Source: Beijerinckiaceae bacterium
GTDB lineage: Bacteria; Pseudomonadota; Alphaproteobacteria; Rhizobiales; Beijerinckiaceae
Direction of reading: 5' to 3'
Assembly: GCA_947452455.1 (NCBI GenBank)
Contig: CANGBX010000003.1
Span: 1 to 64,000 of the forward strand
Length of the DNA stretch: 64,000 nt
The position numbers and the translations under genes are program-made. This document shows positions 63,171-64,000 of this stretch, piece by piece; position 1 is the first letter of the stretch, and every line of letters starts with the position of its first letter. Below the pieces are notes generated by a model that saw nothing but the letters and a program-made list of their open reading frames with translations, ran no database searches and was not told the DNA's origin.

Positions 63171-64000
63171 CTAACGTCCTCTCAACATTGTGAGAACCTT
63201 GAGCCCAGGCCGACCATCCTCGGCCAGATTGGCGCGGCGCTGAATGTCGGCAATGGCGCCACGGGTCTTGGCGCCTATCGCTCCATCGGGTTCGCCTACA
63301 TCATAGCCGCGCGCAATCAGGAGCCGCTGCAGCTCACGTTTTTCAGCGCGCGACAGGCCCGGATCATCTGTGGGCCAAGGTGTGCGGATGCCGCCATGGC
63401 CCTTGAGCTGCTCCGACAGAAGCGAAATGGCGAGCGCGTAAGATGTCGCGCCATTGTAGGAAAAAATCGTATCGTAATTTTTGAAGACGAGAAAGGCGGG
63501 GCCTTCTGCTCCGGCTGGCAAAATAAGCCCGGCCGGACCCGGCCCGCTCAGCGGCTTTCCATCCAAACGCTGGATTCCAAGCTTCTTCCATTGCGCGAGC
63601 GGCTTCTTGTTTGAACGACCGGAAGCCCCGCCATATCCGGCGGGCACGCGCACTTCATAGCCCCAGATGGCGCCCGGCTGCCAACCGGCATTGCGCAAGA
63701 AATTCGCCGTCGAAGCCAGCGCATCGGGAATGGAATCGACGAGATTGGAATGGCCATCGCCGTCGCCATCAACGGCCAAGCGCAAATAAGTTGACGGCAT
63801 GAATTGCGTATGGCCGAAGGCGCCCGCCCAAGAACCGCGCAACTTCTCTGGCGCGAGATCACCGCGCGCGACAATCTTCAAAGCGGCCATGAATTCGGAG
63901 CGGAAATAATCACGCCGACGCGGCGCTGTGCAGGCGAGTGTCGAAAGAGATTGCGGAAGATAATAGCGACCTGCGATGCGGCCATAATCACTCTCTACGC
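63171..64000 (-). CDS. Lytic murein transglycosylase (MltB-type), 5' part outside window
   Basis: At least 276 residues visible; the frame stays open to the right edge, so the N-terminus is missing. The visible start, VESDYGRIAGRYYLPQSL, contains the family's catalytic Glu position, almost at the edge. Then APRRRDYFRSEFMAALKI, GSWAGAFGHTQFMPSTY, DGDGDGHSNLVDSIPDALAS (SLT_2 domain). A C-terminal peptidoglycan-binding domain (LQRLLIARGYDVGEPDGAIG) ends at LTMLRGR. It cleaves murein glycan chains with 1,6-anhydro products. Confidence 0.92.
   Translation of the reverse strand, partial: VESDYGRIAGRYYLPQSLSTLACTAPRRRDYFRSEFMAALKIVARGDLAPEKLRGSWAGAFGHTQFMPSTYLRLAVDGDGDGHSNLVDSIPDALASTANFLRNAGWQPGAIWGYEVRVPAGYGGASGRSNKKPLAQWKKLGIQRLDGKPLSGPGPAGLILPAGAEGPAFLVFKNYDTIFSYNGATSYALAISLLSEQLKGHGGIRTPWPTDDPGLSRAEKRELQRLLIARGYDVGEPDGAIGAKTRGAIADIQRRANLAEDGRPGLKVLTMLRGR

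Overview
This window reads as a chromosomal core region of an alphaproteobacterium, most likely of the order Hyphomicrobiales (Rhizobiales). The grounds are a moderately GC-rich coding style, a PhaR-PhaA-PhaB polyhydroxybutyrate block, an invasion-associated locus B protein, a DUF1674 (SDHAF4) protein, and gene orders I know from that order: rplU-rpmA-GNAT-obgE-proB-proA-nadD-rsfS-rlmH-envC-ctpA-deacetylase-rppH; ubiG divergent from lysC-ptsP-prfA; and rsmB-heparinase-purH. The genus cannot be fixed from this stretch. There is no rRNA, prophage, insertion sequence, CRISPR array or conjugation gene.

Layout. 0.5-8.5 kb: an M23 peptidase, two transporters, gluQ-tRNA(Asp) synthetase, an esterase, a methyltransferase, glyoxalase II and a cupin. 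8.5-11.5 kb: phaR facing phaA-phaB, closed by a strong terminator. 11.5-17.3 kb: a solitary Mrr-type nuclease, ispG, a prenyl synthase with a coupled membrane protein, rpmF, and a Zur-like regulator overlapping a DMT transporter. 17.4-24.3 kb: 3-hydroxybutyrate dehydrogenase, an ETF-beta lysine methyltransferase homologue, a TIM-barrel isomerase, PilZ, MFS, an orphan Bug-type binding protein, SelO and a small unknown gene. 24.4-27.2 kb: a ten-loop EF-hand protein, an outer-membrane porin and two tRNA genes (Ser-CGA, Leu-CAA). 27.3-39 kb: hisE, then the long minus-strand cluster from rppH back to rplU. 39.3-47.6 kb: membrane and disulfide proteins, RNA-modification enzymes, comF, grxC and ubiG, with many palindromic repeats. 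47.8-58.6 kb: lysC, ptsP, prfA, purH, heparinase-like protein, rsmB, SDHAF4 and a thermonuclease. 58.7-64 kb: acs, ialB, an ECF sigma factor, DUF1223 and a lytic transglycosylase that runs off the right edge.

Two themes link genes. First, C4/acetyl-CoA and polyester storage: phaA and phaB make 3-hydroxybutyryl-CoA, phaR is the storage regulator, bdhA recovers hydroxybutyrate and acs supplies acetyl-CoA; the polymerase phaC is not in the window. Second, several genes are bacterial relatives of mitochondrial accessory factors (ETFB-KMT, NDUFAF5, SDHAF4).

The most unusual non-coding signal is a family of about 80-bp palindromic units, eight copies between 39.3 and 58.7 kb and none seen before that. 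Three copies surround a tiny GIY-YIG nuclease gene. Other points worth checking are the ten EF-hands, a hairpin that hides the ribosome-binding site of the porin, a terminator-like hairpin in the rplU leader, and a perfect inverted repeat upstream of an ECF sigma factor that has no adjacent anti-sigma gene.
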